Shown here: one piece after another, positions 33,184-41,638 of the stretch
How the letters are laid out: each line of letters starts with the position of its first letter
Position numbering within the stretch: the stretch's first letter is position 1
From: Planctomycetota bacterium
Lineage (GTDB): Bacteria > Planctomycetota > Phycisphaerae > FEN-1346
Assembly: GCA_030602705.1 (NCBI GenBank)
Contig: JAUVZF010000001.1
Span: 51,144 to 115,143 of the forward strand
Length of the DNA stretch: 64,000 nucleotides
Direction: 5' to 3'
Notes under the pieces: model-generated
What the model saw: only the letters and a program-made list of their open reading frames with translations
What the model was told of the DNA's origin: nothing
Databases searched by the model: none
Translations under genes and position numbers: made by a program

Positions 33184-34260
33184 CTACCGGCTGAAGTGGA
33201 ACAGGATGATGTCGCCGTCCTGGACGACGTAGTCGCGTCCTTCGAGGCGCACGTGGCCGTCGGCCCGGGCCTGTTTGACGTCGCCGGCGCTGGTGAGGTC
33301 GTCGAGCGTGACGACCTCTGCACGAATGAAGCCGCGGGCCATGTCGGTGTGAACGTCGCCGGCGGCATCAATGGCTGTGGCGCCTCGCGGAATACTTCGC
33401 GCAGCCACCTCCTTGTCGCCGGTCGTGTAAAAGGTGATGCGGTCCTGGGCCTGGTGGACGGCCGGAAGCAGGTCAATGGCGTGCATGCGATCCAGCCCCA
33501 TCTCGTCCATGAACGCCCCCCGTTCATCCGGGGGCAACTGGCGGATTTCGGCTTCCAGCGAGGCGCACAGCGCGATGAGCGGCCGCCCCAGACCCGCGTA
33601 CGCTTCGGCGCCCTTCCGGGGTTGACCTGCGTGCCGCTCACCCACATTGAGGACGGTGACGACAGGCTTTCCCGTCAGGGCAGCGAAGTTGCGCAGGATG
33701 CCGCGCTCGGCGTCGGTCTGCGCGATGTCGTGAAGGGGCTTCTCGGCTTCGAGGGCTTCGCGGCAGCGTGAGAGGAACTCCAGTTCGTGCTTCAGGACAT
33801 CGCGGTCAGGGAGCGGCTTCGCGATCTGACCTTCGATCTTCTCGATGCGCCGCAGAGTGACGTCGAGGTCCGAGATAAGGAACTCGCCGTCCAGGACGTC
33901 GCGGTCGGCCTTCGGATCGATGCGGCCCGGCACGCGGTCCGATTCGAACGCACGCAGGACATACACGAGGGCGTCGGCCCGGCGCAGGTGTTCCATGATC
34001 GCCGTGTTCTGGGCGGCGAGGTCACTGCGGCCCGGGGCGAGACCCGGCAGGTCGAGAAACTCGATTCGGACCGGAACGCGCTTGTCCGGACGGTAGTGTT
34101 CGTACAGCCAGTCCAGGCGCTGGTCAGGCAGGGCGACCGTGGCGATGTTCGGATGATCGGCGCGCGCGGGACTCGCCGCGGAATCGACCGCGCCCTGGGA
34201 CAGGGCATCGAACAGGCACGTCTTGCCTGCGAGGGGGAGTCCGGCCAGTGCGACGTTCAC
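33184..34260 (-). CDS. ychF: YchF/OLA1-like ATPase with TGS domain
   Basis: 358 residues. The P-loop is GLPLAGKTCLFDAL in place of the usual GLPNVGKS. FLDLPGLAPGRS is the G3 region, and VVTVLNVGER fits the Asn-x-x-Glu G4 that gives ATP preference. The C-terminal TGS domain reads RGATAIDAAGDVHTDMARGFIRAEVVTLDDL, then GHVRLEGRDYVVQDGDIILFHFSR. It probably acts in translation or redox stress. GTG 34260 follows GGAGGA at about 8 bases; the longer frame to 34377 would begin inside the HU gene tail. Cotranscription with HU (58 bases upstream) and cinA is likely. Confidence 0.9.
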   Translation of the reverse strand: MNVALAGLPLAGKTCLFDALSQGAVDSAASPARADHPNIATVALPDQRLDWLYEHYRPDKRVPVRIEFLDLPGLAPGRSDLAAQNTAIMEHLRRADALVYVLRAFESDRVPGRIDPKADRDVLDGEFLISDLDVTLRRIEKIEGQIAKPLPDRDVLKHELEFLSRCREALEAEKPLHDIAQTDAERGILRNFAALTGKPVVTVLNVGERHAGQPRKGAEAYAGLGRPLIALCASLEAEIRQLPPDERGAFMDEMGLDRMHAIDLLPAVHQAQDRITFYTTGDKEVAARSIPRGATAIDAAGDVHTDMARGFIRAEVVTLDDLTSAGDVKQARADGHVRLEGRDYVVQDGDIILFHFSR

Positions 34261-34318
34261 GTCCGGGTTCCTCCAGGTGGAGACGAGCGGGCGGCGCGCC
34301 CCTGCGGCATGGCCGCGG

Positions 34319-34702
34319 TCATGTGCCCGGCGGCGGCGACACTTGAAATGGCGCCGGCGGCTGCACGTCCTGCTCAAGGGGCGGTCGCTCGGGCTCTGCG
34401 GCCGGCGTGTCGGACGCGACGTTCTGAACGGACGCCTTCATCAGGCGGCCGACTTTGAACTTGACCGTAGACCTTGCCGGCACGCGCACGCGTTCCAGAG
34501 TTCGGGGGTTCTGTGCCATGCGGGGCTTGCGGATGCGTACCTCGAAGACGCCGAAATCGCGGAACTCGAGACGGTTGCCTTTCGAGAGTTCTTCGACGAT
34601 TTCATCGAGGAACTGTTGGACGATGTCTTTGACGAGGGTGCGTTGGGCCTTGGTCGTGTCCGCGATGCGGTCCGTCAGTTCCTTCTTGGTGACGGTCCTC
34701 AT
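34319..34702 (-). CDS. HU/IHF-like DNA-binding protein with Pro-rich tail
   Basis: 127 residues. TVTKKELTDRIADTTKAQRTLVKDIVQQFLDEIVEELSKGNRLEFRDFGVFEVRIRKPRMAQNPRT and VRVPARSTVKFKVGRLMK is a standard HU fold with the beta-arm PRMAQNPRT. After about residue 90 a tail rich in Pro, Glu and Gln is added, which is not basic. ATG 34702 has an AGGGGG ribosome site. It heads the HU-ychF-cinA run and has an unusually long leader from the promoter at 35014-35042. Confidence 0.92.
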   Translation of the reverse strand: MRTVTKKELTDRIADTTKAQRTLVKDIVQQFLDEIVEELSKGNRLEFRDFGVFEVRIRKPRMAQNPRTLERVRVPARSTVKFKVGRLMKASVQNVASDTPAAEPERPPLEQDVQPPAPFQVSPPPGT

Positions 34703-35013
34703 GGATGCCCCCTGTAGCTGCTAGAGGATTACCGTTTGATGTTTGGCCTCGCTCTCGTTCGGCCGGCACCGGCCGACTGGAGCCCTTCCCGACAGGCCGC
34801 GGACAGTTCAGAAGCAACGCGGATTGTCTTCAGTGATCCGGCATCGTCCCAACCAGAGACATGCTCCAAGTGTACGCTAGAGCGCCTCTTACGTGGCCGC
34901 AAGGAAAAAACTCGCGTCACTTTTTCCGTTTTGCCGCCGGCTTGCTACCGCCTTGGCACCCGGGCGCTGAAGGCATGGCTGCCGACCGCTCTCGTGCTCC
35001 GATGTGCTTAGGG
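34703..35013 (-). other. long untranslated leader of the HU gene
   Basis: About 300 bases without a convincing gene lie between the predicted start near 35008 and the HU ATG. A 63-residue minus-strand frame (34729-34920) and plus-strand frames have no family match. The segment has A-runs and GC-rich inverted stretches, so it could fold. I did not recognise a known riboswitch or small RNA in it. Confidence 0.45.
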
Positions 35014-35042
35014 ATTATACCTCACGCCGCCGCTTCAGGCAA
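35014..35042 (-). promoter_or_regulatory. strong promoter upstream of HU
   Basis: On the minus strand, TTGCCT (plus 35037-35042), 17 bases, perfect TATAAT (plus 35014-35019). It is the only strong promoter in the 392-base gap between EF-G2 and HU. Confidence 0.6.
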
Positions 35043-35094
35043 ACGACTTGCGCGAATTACCGGCGGCCCTGCCGCCGATGCAGCCGGAGCGGGT

Positions 35095-37143
35095 CTACTC
35101 GTCTTTCGTCTTCGCTTTGGCTGCCGCTTCGACGATCTGTTGCTGCACGTTCGCCGGGACGGGCTCGTAATGCGACAGTTCCATGATGTAACTGCCCTGG
35201 CCTCCCGTAATGCTCCTCAGTTGGGTATTGTACTGGGCGACCTCGGCCAGCGGCACCTGGACGTTGATGGTCTGCGCGCCGGCGGCGCCGGCTTCCATCC
35301 CCATGATGCGGCCGCGGCGGCTGTTCAGGTCGCCCGTGATGGCGCCGAGGAACTCGTCGGGCACCGTAATCACCATGTTGACGTAGGGCTCGAGGATGGC
35401 CGGCTTGGCTTTTTGGACAGCGTCGCGGAAGGCGTTGCGGCCGGCGATCTTGAACGCAATCTCCTTCGAGTCCACCGAGTGGTGTTTGCCGTCGTACACC
35501 GTGACGCGAACGTCCTGGAACGGGTATCCCGCGATGACGCCGTTGTCCATGGCCTCGCGAACGCCCTTCTCGATGGCCGGCAGGAACTGTCTCGGGATCG
35601 AGCCGCCGAAGATGTCGTTGACGAAGTCCATCCCCTCTCCGCGCTCCAGCGGTTCGACGCGCAAATACACCTCGCCGAACTGCCCGGCGCCGCCCGTCTG
35701 TTTCTTGTGGCGATAGTGGCCTTCGGCCTTACCCATGAGGGTTTCGCGGTACGGGATCTTGGGCGGCTTGGTGTTCACGTCCAACTGGTACCGCCGTTTC
35801 AGTTTCGCCAGGAGGACGATCAGATGGATGTCGCCCATTCCGCTGACGACCAGTTCGTTCGTCTGGCGGTCGCGCGTGGTCTTAAGCGTATTGTCCTCGT
35901 CCATTGCTTTGGCGAGGGCCTCGGAGATCTTCTGCTCGTCGCCGCGGCTTTTCGGCTCAAGCGCCAGCGAGAACATCGGCACGGGCACGTCAACCGCCGG
36001 GACGATGAGCGCATCGGGACCCGTTGAGATCGTATCCCCAATGTCGAGTTCTTCGATCTTGGAGACACCGACGATGTCACCCGCCACGGCCTCCGAGACG
36101 GGCTGGGTATCCTTGCCCTGGCACCGAAGCACCTGGCCGAACCTGGTCTCGCGCCGCTCGTCGTTGATGCGTGCCGAGCAGTCGGGGGCCAGCCGGCCGC
36201 TCAGAATCCGCAGATACGCGATCTTGCCGACAAACGGATCGCTGACTACCTTGAAGACCTGAGCACAGAGCGGCCCGTCGGCGTCGGCCTCGATTTGCAC
36301 GTCCTCCGCGTCGTCGCCGGCGCCTTTGCGTGCGGTCCGCGAGGCGGCTTGCGTGGGGCTGGGAGCGCACCGGGCGATCGCGTCCAGGACTTCCTCGACG
36401 CCCCGTTCCTTGCGTGCGCTCGTGAACAGGATCGGCACCAGTGTGCCGCCGGTCACGGCGGTCGTGAATGCCGCTGCGAGTTCCTCAGGTTTGATCTCTT
36501 CGTCGCCGAGGTACTGCTCCATGAGGTCCTCGTCCACCTCGACGATCGACTCTACGAGTTCGCCATGCGCGCTCGTCACGTCCATGAGCGCATCGCCTTC
36601 GGCGCCGGCGAACACGTCCACGACCCCCTCGAACGAGGCGCCCTCGCCGACGGGGACCGTCAGCGGACGGCCCGCCGAACCGAGGGCTTCGCGGATTCGG
36701 CCGACGAGCGGCGCGAGTTCGACGTTCTCCGCATCCGCCTTGTTGACCACGATCATCCGTGCCAACCCCGCGTCGGCGGCGGCTTTGAAGAGGCGGCGGG
36801 CGTGAATATCCACCCCAACGGTTGCATTGAGGACGAGAACGGCCGTGTCGGCGGCGGCCATCGACCGCAGCGCCGCCCCCACGAAATCGGCGTAGCCAGG
36901 CGTGTCGAGCAGGTTAACGTGCCGGTCCTTCCACGTCAGGTTCAGGACGCTCGTTGCGATGCTCGACTGGCGCTGCTTCTCTTCCGGCTCGAAGTCGCTG
37001 ACGGTGTTGCCCTCATCGGGCGTCCCAAGTCGGCTGATCGCCCCGGCCTTGTGGAGCATCGCCTCGGCCAGTTGCGTCTTGCCGGCCCCGGTGTTGCCGA
37101 TGAGCGTTACGTTTCGGATTGCGTCGGTTTGAACTGCGGCCAT
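35095..37143 (-). CDS. EF-G2 type translation GTPase (FusA2)
   Basis: 682 residues. P-loop GNTGAGKTQLAEAML, G3 DTPGYADF, G4 VVNKAD. The switch I region lacks the RGITI of canonical EF-G and reads EKQRQSSIATSVLNLTW. Domain IV has HKKQTGGAGQFGEVYLRVEP in place of the KQSGGRGQ form. Domain V ends SITGGQGSYIMELSHYEPVP. These are the hallmarks of the EF-G2/FusA2 branch, whose role in translocation is unclear. The gene stands alone, with GTGGGAGG before its ATG and a palindromic repeat upstream. Canonical fusA is presumably elsewhere. Confidence 0.9.
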   Translation of the reverse strand: MAAVQTDAIRNVTLIGNTGAGKTQLAEAMLHKAGAISRLGTPDEGNTVSDFEPEEKQRQSSIATSVLNLTWKDRHVNLLDTPGYADFVGAALRSMAAADTAVLVLNATVGVDIHARRLFKAAADAGLARMIVVNKADAENVELAPLVGRIREALGSAGRPLTVPVGEGASFEGVVDVFAGAEGDALMDVTSAHGELVESIVEVDEDLMEQYLGDEEIKPEELAAAFTTAVTGGTLVPILFTSARKERGVEEVLDAIARCAPSPTQAASRTARKGAGDDAEDVQIEADADGPLCAQVFKVVSDPFVGKIAYLRILSGRLAPDCSARINDERRETRFGQVLRCQGKDTQPVSEAVAGDIVGVSKIEELDIGDTISTGPDALIVPAVDVPVPMFSLALEPKSRGDEQKISEALAKAMDEDNTLKTTRDRQTNELVVSGMGDIHLIVLLAKLKRRYQLDVNTKPPKIPYRETLMGKAEGHYRHKKQTGGAGQFGEVYLRVEPLERGEGMDFVNDIFGGSIPRQFLPAIEKGVREAMDNGVIAGYPFQDVRVTVYDGKHHSVDSKEIAFKIAGRNAFRDAVQKAKPAILEPYVNMVITVPDEFLGAITGDLNSRRGRIMGMEAGAAGAQTINVQVPLAEVAQYNTQLRSITGGQGSYIMELSHYEPVPANVQQQIVEAAAKAKTKDE

Positions 37144-37166
37144 CGCTGCCTCCCACTGTTACGAAC

Positions 37167-37246
37167 GCGCCGGGCAAGCCCGGCGGCTAACGCTCTGGTG
37201 CGCCGGGCCCATACGGGTCCGTACTGGGACAAGCGAGGCGGCTAAC
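37167..37246. repeat. GGCTAAC-type palindromic repeats, two units
   Basis: Unit 1 (37167-37191) is a 25-base unit with stem CCGGGC/GCCCGG and ends GGCGGCTAAC. Unit 2 (37200-37246) shares GCGCCGGGC and the GGCGGCTAAC end but has a longer middle. Unit 1 is identical to 55618-55642. The end of unit 2 supplies the stop codon of hisA (CTA at 37242-37244). Confidence 0.75.
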
Positions 37247-37967
37247 CTGCCTGCTCGCCCGCTGCATCGAGTGCATCCGCCAGCGTGATTTCCCCGTCGT
37301 ACAGCGCCCGGCCGATGATGGCGCCGTGAGCGCCGGTCTCTTTTATCCTGGCAACATCCTCAACGGTCGTCACGCCGCCGGAGGCGATGACCGGAAACGG
37401 GCTGGCGCTTACAACCAGCGTTGTCGCCGCCACATTGGGACCTGCCATCATACCGTCTCGCTCAATGTCTGTATAGATGATCGCAGCAAGCGGGACATCG
37501 CGCGCGTCATCGAGCATTTCCAGCACCGTTCGGTCGGTCAGCGTCCCCCAGCCGGCGACGGCTACCTGGGCCTTACGGGTATCCAATCCCCAAGCCACCT
37601 TCTGCGGGAACTTCCGCGCGATCACGGCCAGCCAGTCCGGCTCGCGGACGGCCCGTGTCCCGACAATCACCCGCGCCAGGCCCAACCCGAGGACCGTCTC
37701 GACCATCTCGGTGGTCCGGATGCCGCCGCCCAGTTCGACTTTCATGCCGACGGCCTCGACTACTGCGGCGACCTTGTCAAGATTCTTCGGCTCCCCGTCG
37801 CGTGCCCCGTCGAGATCCACCATGTGGAGCCACGTGGCCCCGGCCTCCTCGAACCGCCGCGCCACCGCGACGGGGTCCTCGTCAAAGACCGTCTCCCGGC
37901 TGTAGTCTCCCTGCCGCAGGCGTACGCAGCGCCCACCCCGCAGGTCGATTGCCGGCAGAATCAGCAT
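37242..37967 (-). CDS. hisA: phosphoribosylformimino-AICAR ribotide isomerase
   Basis: Fourth step of histidine synthesis. 241 residues, (beta/alpha)8 barrel. MLILPAIDLRGGRCVRLRQGDY has the first catalytic Asp, then WLHMVDLDGARDGEPKN, VELGGGIRTTEMVE, IVGTRAV, IIYTDIERDGMMAGPN with the second catalytic Asp, and PVIASGGVTTVEDV. ATG 37967 gives the standard N-terminus; the frame is open upstream without homology. No other his gene is adjacent. The stop codon lies in a palindromic repeat. Confidence 0.96.
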   Translation of the reverse strand: MLILPAIDLRGGRCVRLRQGDYSRETVFDEDPVAVARRFEEAGATWLHMVDLDGARDGEPKNLDKVAAVVEAVGMKVELGGGIRTTEMVETVLGLGLARVIVGTRAVREPDWLAVIARKFPQKVAWGLDTRKAQVAVAGWGTLTDRTVLEMLDDARDVPLAAIIYTDIERDGMMAGPNVAATTLVVSASPFPVIASGGVTTVEDVARIKETGAHGAIIGRALYDGEITLADALDAAGEQAG

Positions 37968-38070
37968 GGCTTGTGCGCTCCGCGGGACAGTCCTCTCATT
38001 CCCTTCATCAGTGGCGATGCGCACGCCAGCCGCACCGCGCGGCCGACCTGTTGTCCGGCGACAGAGCGTT

Positions 38071-38763
38071 TTATCGAGGCGAGACGACGATGGCGACTCG
38101 CCGGTTCTTTGCCCGTCCGCTGGCGCTGGCGTTCGACGCCACGGGCTTGTAGTAACTGCAGCCGGCCGCGTAGATGCGTTTCGGGCTAATGCCTTTCGAG
38201 ACCAGGTACCGCAGCACCGCCATGGCCCGGTTGCACGAGAGGTCCCAGTTGTCAGCCCAGAGTTTCTTGCTCTTGCGGATAGGCTGGTTGTCGGTGTGCC
38301 CCTCAACGCGGATTTTCTGGTTCGCGTAATCGCGATTCAGGACCGTCGCAATGTTGCCGAGGACTCGCTTGGACGCGCTCTTGAGGGTGACCTTGCCGGA
38401 GTCGAACAGGATCGTGTTGGGCAGCGTAACCGTTGTGACGTCGCCGACGACCGTGACGTCGACGCCCTTGCCAAAGTCGGGCTTGCGTTTGACGACCGCC
38501 GGCGCCGGCGTGGGTGGCTTGGGCACGGCGCGTGCCTTGGCGAGTTCGCCCTGGAGTTCCTGGTTCTGCCCCCTCAGGCCGTCGTTTTCCGCCTGGAGGT
38601 CGGCGTTCTGGATGAGTGCCTGTTCGAGTTGTTTCTGAAAGGCGGCGTTGCGTTCTTCGAGTTGCTGCTGTTGGCAGCCCACGCTCGACGCCGCAACGAT
38701 CCCGATGGCCAGCACCAGCGCCGCCCGTCCGACGAACCGCGTCACATCCTTCTCGAATCGCAT
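38071..38763 (-). CDS. OmpA/MotB-domain lipoprotein with coiled coil
   Basis: 230 residues. The signal peptide ends in a lipobox ASSVGC, so it is probably an outer-membrane or periplasmic lipoprotein. A Gln/Glu-rich coiled coil (about residues 31-77) and a proline-rich linker precede the C-terminal OmpA-like peptidoglycan-binding domain: ILFDSGKVTLKSASKRVL, IRVEGHTDNQPI, NWDLSCNRAMAVLRYLVSKGISPKRIYAAG and GRAKNRRVAIVVSPR. Anchors the outer membrane to the cell wall. Its start is 18 bases after the prepilin-peptidase gene, so the two may be cotranscribed. Confidence 0.88.
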   Translation of the reverse strand: MRFEKDVTRFVGRAALVLAIGIVAASSVGCQQQQLEERNAAFQKQLEQALIQNADLQAENDGLRGQNQELQGELAKARAVPKPPTPAPAVVKRKPDFGKGVDVTVVGDVTTVTLPNTILFDSGKVTLKSASKRVLGNIATVLNRDYANQKIRVEGHTDNQPIRKSKKLWADNWDLSCNRAMAVLRYLVSKGISPKRIYAAGCSYYKPVASNASASGRAKNRRVAIVVSPR

Positions 38764-38781
38764 CGCGATCTCCTTTCTCCT

Positions 38782-39708
38782 TTAACCGCTTCCGGCAGTT
38801 TGGCAGACTATCCGATAGACTATCTCCCACATCACCTCGATGCCGGGCCGAAAGTGGGCCACGACACCGTCCTGGACCAGCATCACCGCACCGGCCGCCA
38901 GCCCCAGAAACGGGCCGTACGGCACTTCACTGTCGTGTTTCCGCGCCAGGTGCCATAGGCCATAGGCGAGGCCCAGGAACGGCGCCGCCAGAAAAACCAG
39001 TACGGCCGCCTCCCAGCCCAGGGCGCCGCCGATGGCCGCCATCAGGTAGATGTCGCCAATGCCCATGGCCTCTTTCTTGAATGCCCACGTGCCCAGCAGC
39101 CGCGTCACGAAGATCAGCCCCCCGCCTACCGCAGCGCCGAGCAGGCCGAGCAACACGGCGTCGGCCCGTTCCCAACCGGTCCAACCGGGCAGTTGACCGT
39201 CGTAGGCGCCCACGCGCTGGACCTGCGGCCACAGGAAGGAACCGATCAGAGCGACGGCCAGGGCCACGTTGGTTACCGAGGTGTAGATCTCCTTTCGCTC
39301 GAAATCGATTACGCCCGACGCCACCAGCGCCGACGCCAGCACCATGTGCACTGCGTACACGCCCACGTGGGCCGCACCCGGGCGCACGCCAAAGATGAAG
39401 TACGCAAGCCAGAAACCGAAAAACACCAGGCCCGACGCGGCCTCCACCACCGCGTACCGCGCCGAGAACCGGGTCCCGCACTGCCGACACCGTCCTCGCA
39501 GCACGAAGTAACTGACGACCGGGATGTTGTCGTACCACGCGATCGGCGCCAGGCACACCACACAGTGCGAGGGCGGCCAGACCAGACTCTTTCCCGCCGG
39601 CAGCCGGTGAATGCAGACGTTCAGAAAACTCCCGACGCACGATCCCACTAACAAGAAGAAGACACCGAACGGCCACGCCGAAACCGTCTCCTGAAGGTTA
39701 TCGAGCAT
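38782..39708 (-). CDS. prepilin peptidase (type IV leader peptidase, PilD/GspO type)
   Basis: 308 residues, about eight membrane helices. The N-terminal cytoplasmic loop has two CxxC pairs (HCVVCLAP, GRCRQCGTRFSARY) that bind zinc, as in PilD. The two catalytic aspartates are in ALVASGVIDFERKEIY and EAMGIGDIYLMAAIGG (GxGD motif). It cleaves and methylates type IV pilin or pseudopilin leaders. No pilin gene is in the window. The start is ATG 39708. Confidence 0.9.
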   Translation of the reverse strand: MLDNLQETVSAWPFGVFFLLVGSCVGSFLNVCIHRLPAGKSLVWPPSHCVVCLAPIAWYDNIPVVSYFVLRGRCRQCGTRFSARYAVVEAASGLVFFGFWLAYFIFGVRPGAAHVGVYAVHMVLASALVASGVIDFERKEIYTSVTNVALAVALIGSFLWPQVQRVGAYDGQLPGWTGWERADAVLLGLLGAAVGGGLIFVTRLLGTWAFKKEAMGIGDIYLMAAIGGALGWEAAVLVFLAAPFLGLAYGLWHLARKHDSEVPYGPFLGLAAGAVMLVQDGVVAHFRPGIEVMWEIVYRIVCQTAGSG

Positions 39709-39835
39709 TCGCCGTCTGCCGATCCGCCGTGCGCGACGTGCACGTCCGCCAACAGTTCAATCTAACACCGGCCCCGTGACCGTGCAAGGCAAAACGGCAT
39801 CGCATTTGCGAACCCACAAGCGACCCATTTTTCGC

Positions 39836-39863
39836 TTGACCTGTCCCGCAAGCGGAGTAGAAC
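39836..39863 (+). promoter_or_regulatory. possible promoter for the NCS1 permease
   Basis: TTGACC (39836-39841), 16 bases, TAGAAC (39858-39863). A leader of about 105 bases follows to the ATG at 39975. I compared that leader by eye with common purine, TPP and SAM riboswitch cores and saw no match. Confidence 0.4.
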
Positions 39864-39974
39864 CACATGATATCGAAGCGGCTGAGCATGCAGTGGCGGT
39901 TGAGCAACGGTCGTGGGGAAACCTGCCCAACTCGCCCGGACATTTTGTTCATCTCTCACCGGAAAGGAGCGGAC

Positions 39975-41456
39975 ATGGCCAACGGGAAATTGCCGGATTA
40001 CATTGCATCTGCCACGCCGAATCCCGCCGCAAACCGGGCGCCGTGGTACAAGAACACCGCGCAGACGTATGCGGGGATCATGCTCTGGTTCGTCTTCTGG
40101 TTCCAGGTTCCCGTGGGCAGTGAGCTGGCGAAGGACAGTGGCATCAGCAAGTTCGCTGGGGGCACGCTGGCTCAGGGGCTGGGGGTGGCGTTCCTCGGGC
40201 TCATCCTGGCGGCCCTCCTGTGCTACTTCCTGACCTACCTCGTGCCCGGGCTGCTGGGCATGAAGACCGGCCTGCCGCTCTACATCGTGGGGACTTCCGT
40301 GTACGGGGTGCTGGGCGGGTACATCATGCCGGGGCTGGTGATGGGCCTGCTCCAGTTCGGCTGGCTCGCGGTGAACGCCTTCTTCGCGGGGATTCTGCTG
40401 TGCGCGCCGTTCGGCTACGGGTTCCCCTCGGTCCCCCATGCGATCGTGGCTGCGGTGTGGGCGGCGCTTGGGGCGTTCATGGGTTTGAAAGGCATCAAGT
40501 ACGTGGCGCGGGTGGCTACGTTTCTGCCTTTGCTTCCGTTGGCCATCCTCGTCATCCTGCTCGTTTCAACGATCGGCGGCCTCGGCAGTTTCGACGCCGA
40601 CAATCTGGTGGAGGCAACCACGGTGGAAGTGGCCGTGGAGGGCGAGACTGTGAAGGCGGCTGACCCCCTGACGTCGTGGGCCGTGATAGTCCTGCTCTGC
40701 ACCTATGTCGTCGGCTTCTTTATGACGGCGGGCGCCGCCGGAACCGACTTCGGCATGAACAACCGCAACGCCAAAGACGTGCACCTCGGCGGGCTGGCCG
40801 GCATCGCCCTGGCGACGGTTGTCGCAGGCGGACTGTCGCTGCTCATCGTCGCGGGCGCCTACGGCTCCGGCAAGGTGGGCGCAGACGGCGTGATGGTAAC
40901 CACGGGCCTGATGGGCAACATCATGGGCAAGCAGACCGGTGACGTGTTCATGTACCTGCTGGCCATTGCGGCGTTTCCGCCGGCGTGCTTCTCGTCGTTC
41001 ATCGCGGCCAACAGTTTTAAGACTGTGCTGCCCAAGGTGAATCCCTGGATCTCGGTCGGGGCCGGGACGCTCCTGGCTATCGTCCTGGCGGTCACGGGCA
41101 TCGCCGGGGATGCGATCGGGATGTTCAAGATCATCGGCGCCTCGTTCGGCCCCGTGTGCGGCGCGATGATGGCCGACTACCTGTTGGCGGGCCGCAAGTG
41201 GGCCGGGCCCCGCTCCGGATTCAACCCCGCCGGCTGGATTTCGTGGATCATCGGCTTTGCCGTCGGAGCAGCGGACTTCATCCCCGGCCTGGCCGGGAAG
41301 GTCCCCTGCCCGCCCGTGGCCGCCTTCATCGTCGGCTTCGTCCTCTACGTGATCCTGGCAAAGGTCGGCCTCCAGAGCAAGACCCTCCAGATGCCCGCGG
41401 CTGCCGCGCCGGCGCCGGCCGTAGAGCCGCAGGCTGAAGCACCGCAGGAAGCCTGA
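39975..41456 (+). CDS. NCS1-type purine/cytosine permease family protein
   Basis: 493 residues, about twelve membrane helices. The N-terminal NRAPWYKNTAQTYAGIMLWFVFWFQVPVG and the later AGAAGTDFGMNNRNAKDVHLGGLAGIALAT fit the cytosine/purine permease (NCS1) family. The motif DYLLAGRKWAGPRSGFNPAGWISWIIG near residue 400 matches its conserved C-terminal helix region. The tail is Ala/Pro rich. Substrate unknown; nucleobases, allantoin or hydantoins are family substrates. ATG 39975 follows GGAAAGGAG; the frame is open upstream without a ribosome site. Confidence 0.78.
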   Translation: MANGKLPDYIASATPNPAANRAPWYKNTAQTYAGIMLWFVFWFQVPVGSELAKDSGISKFAGGTLAQGLGVAFLGLILAALLCYFLTYLVPGLLGMKTGLPLYIVGTSVYGVLGGYIMPGLVMGLLQFGWLAVNAFFAGILLCAPFGYGFPSVPHAIVAAVWAALGAFMGLKGIKYVARVATFLPLLPLAILVILLVSTIGGLGSFDADNLVEATTVEVAVEGETVKAADPLTSWAVIVLLCTYVVGFFMTAGAAGTDFGMNNRNAKDVHLGGLAGIALATVVAGGLSLLIVAGAYGSGKVGADGVMVTTGLMGNIMGKQTGDVFMYLLAIAAFPPACFSSFIAANSFKTVLPKVNPWISVGAGTLLAIVLAVTGIAGDAIGMFKIIGASFGPVCGAMMADYLLAGRKWAGPRSGFNPAGWISWIIGFAVGAADFIPGLAGKVPCPPVAAFIVGFVLYVILAKVGLQSKTLQMPAAAAPAPAVEPQAEAPQEA

Positions 41457-41544
41457 GCGACAAAGCGAGCGTCGCCGCATGATGACTGAAATCGGGTCGT
41501 GGCCCGCCGGGGCAGACGGGTCACGGCCCGTTTCTGCCCGACAC

Positions 41545-41573
41545 TTGGCATCGCCAGCGCGGTTCAGTATCAT
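41545..41573 (+). promoter_or_regulatory. promoter for first Gfo/Idh gene
   Basis: TTGGCA (41545-41550), 17 bases, TATCAT (41568-41573). It resembles the box set at 47025-47052 before the third oxidoreductase, which also begins CTTGGCAT. Confidence 0.5.
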
Positions 41574-41638
41574 GGCGGCCAGGAGGATTGGGGCCGCTCC
41601 CTGGATACCTTTGCCTGAAGCATGGTCGAGGAGAAACG

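Noticed and set aside
34729..34920. 63-residue minus-strand frame in the HU leader
   Set aside because: GTG-type start with a poor ribosome site, no family content, and a composition like other chance frames.
39864..39974. Possible riboswitch ahead of the NCS1 permease
   Set aside because: No recognisable TPP, purine, preQ1, SAM or guanidine core could be placed by eye.
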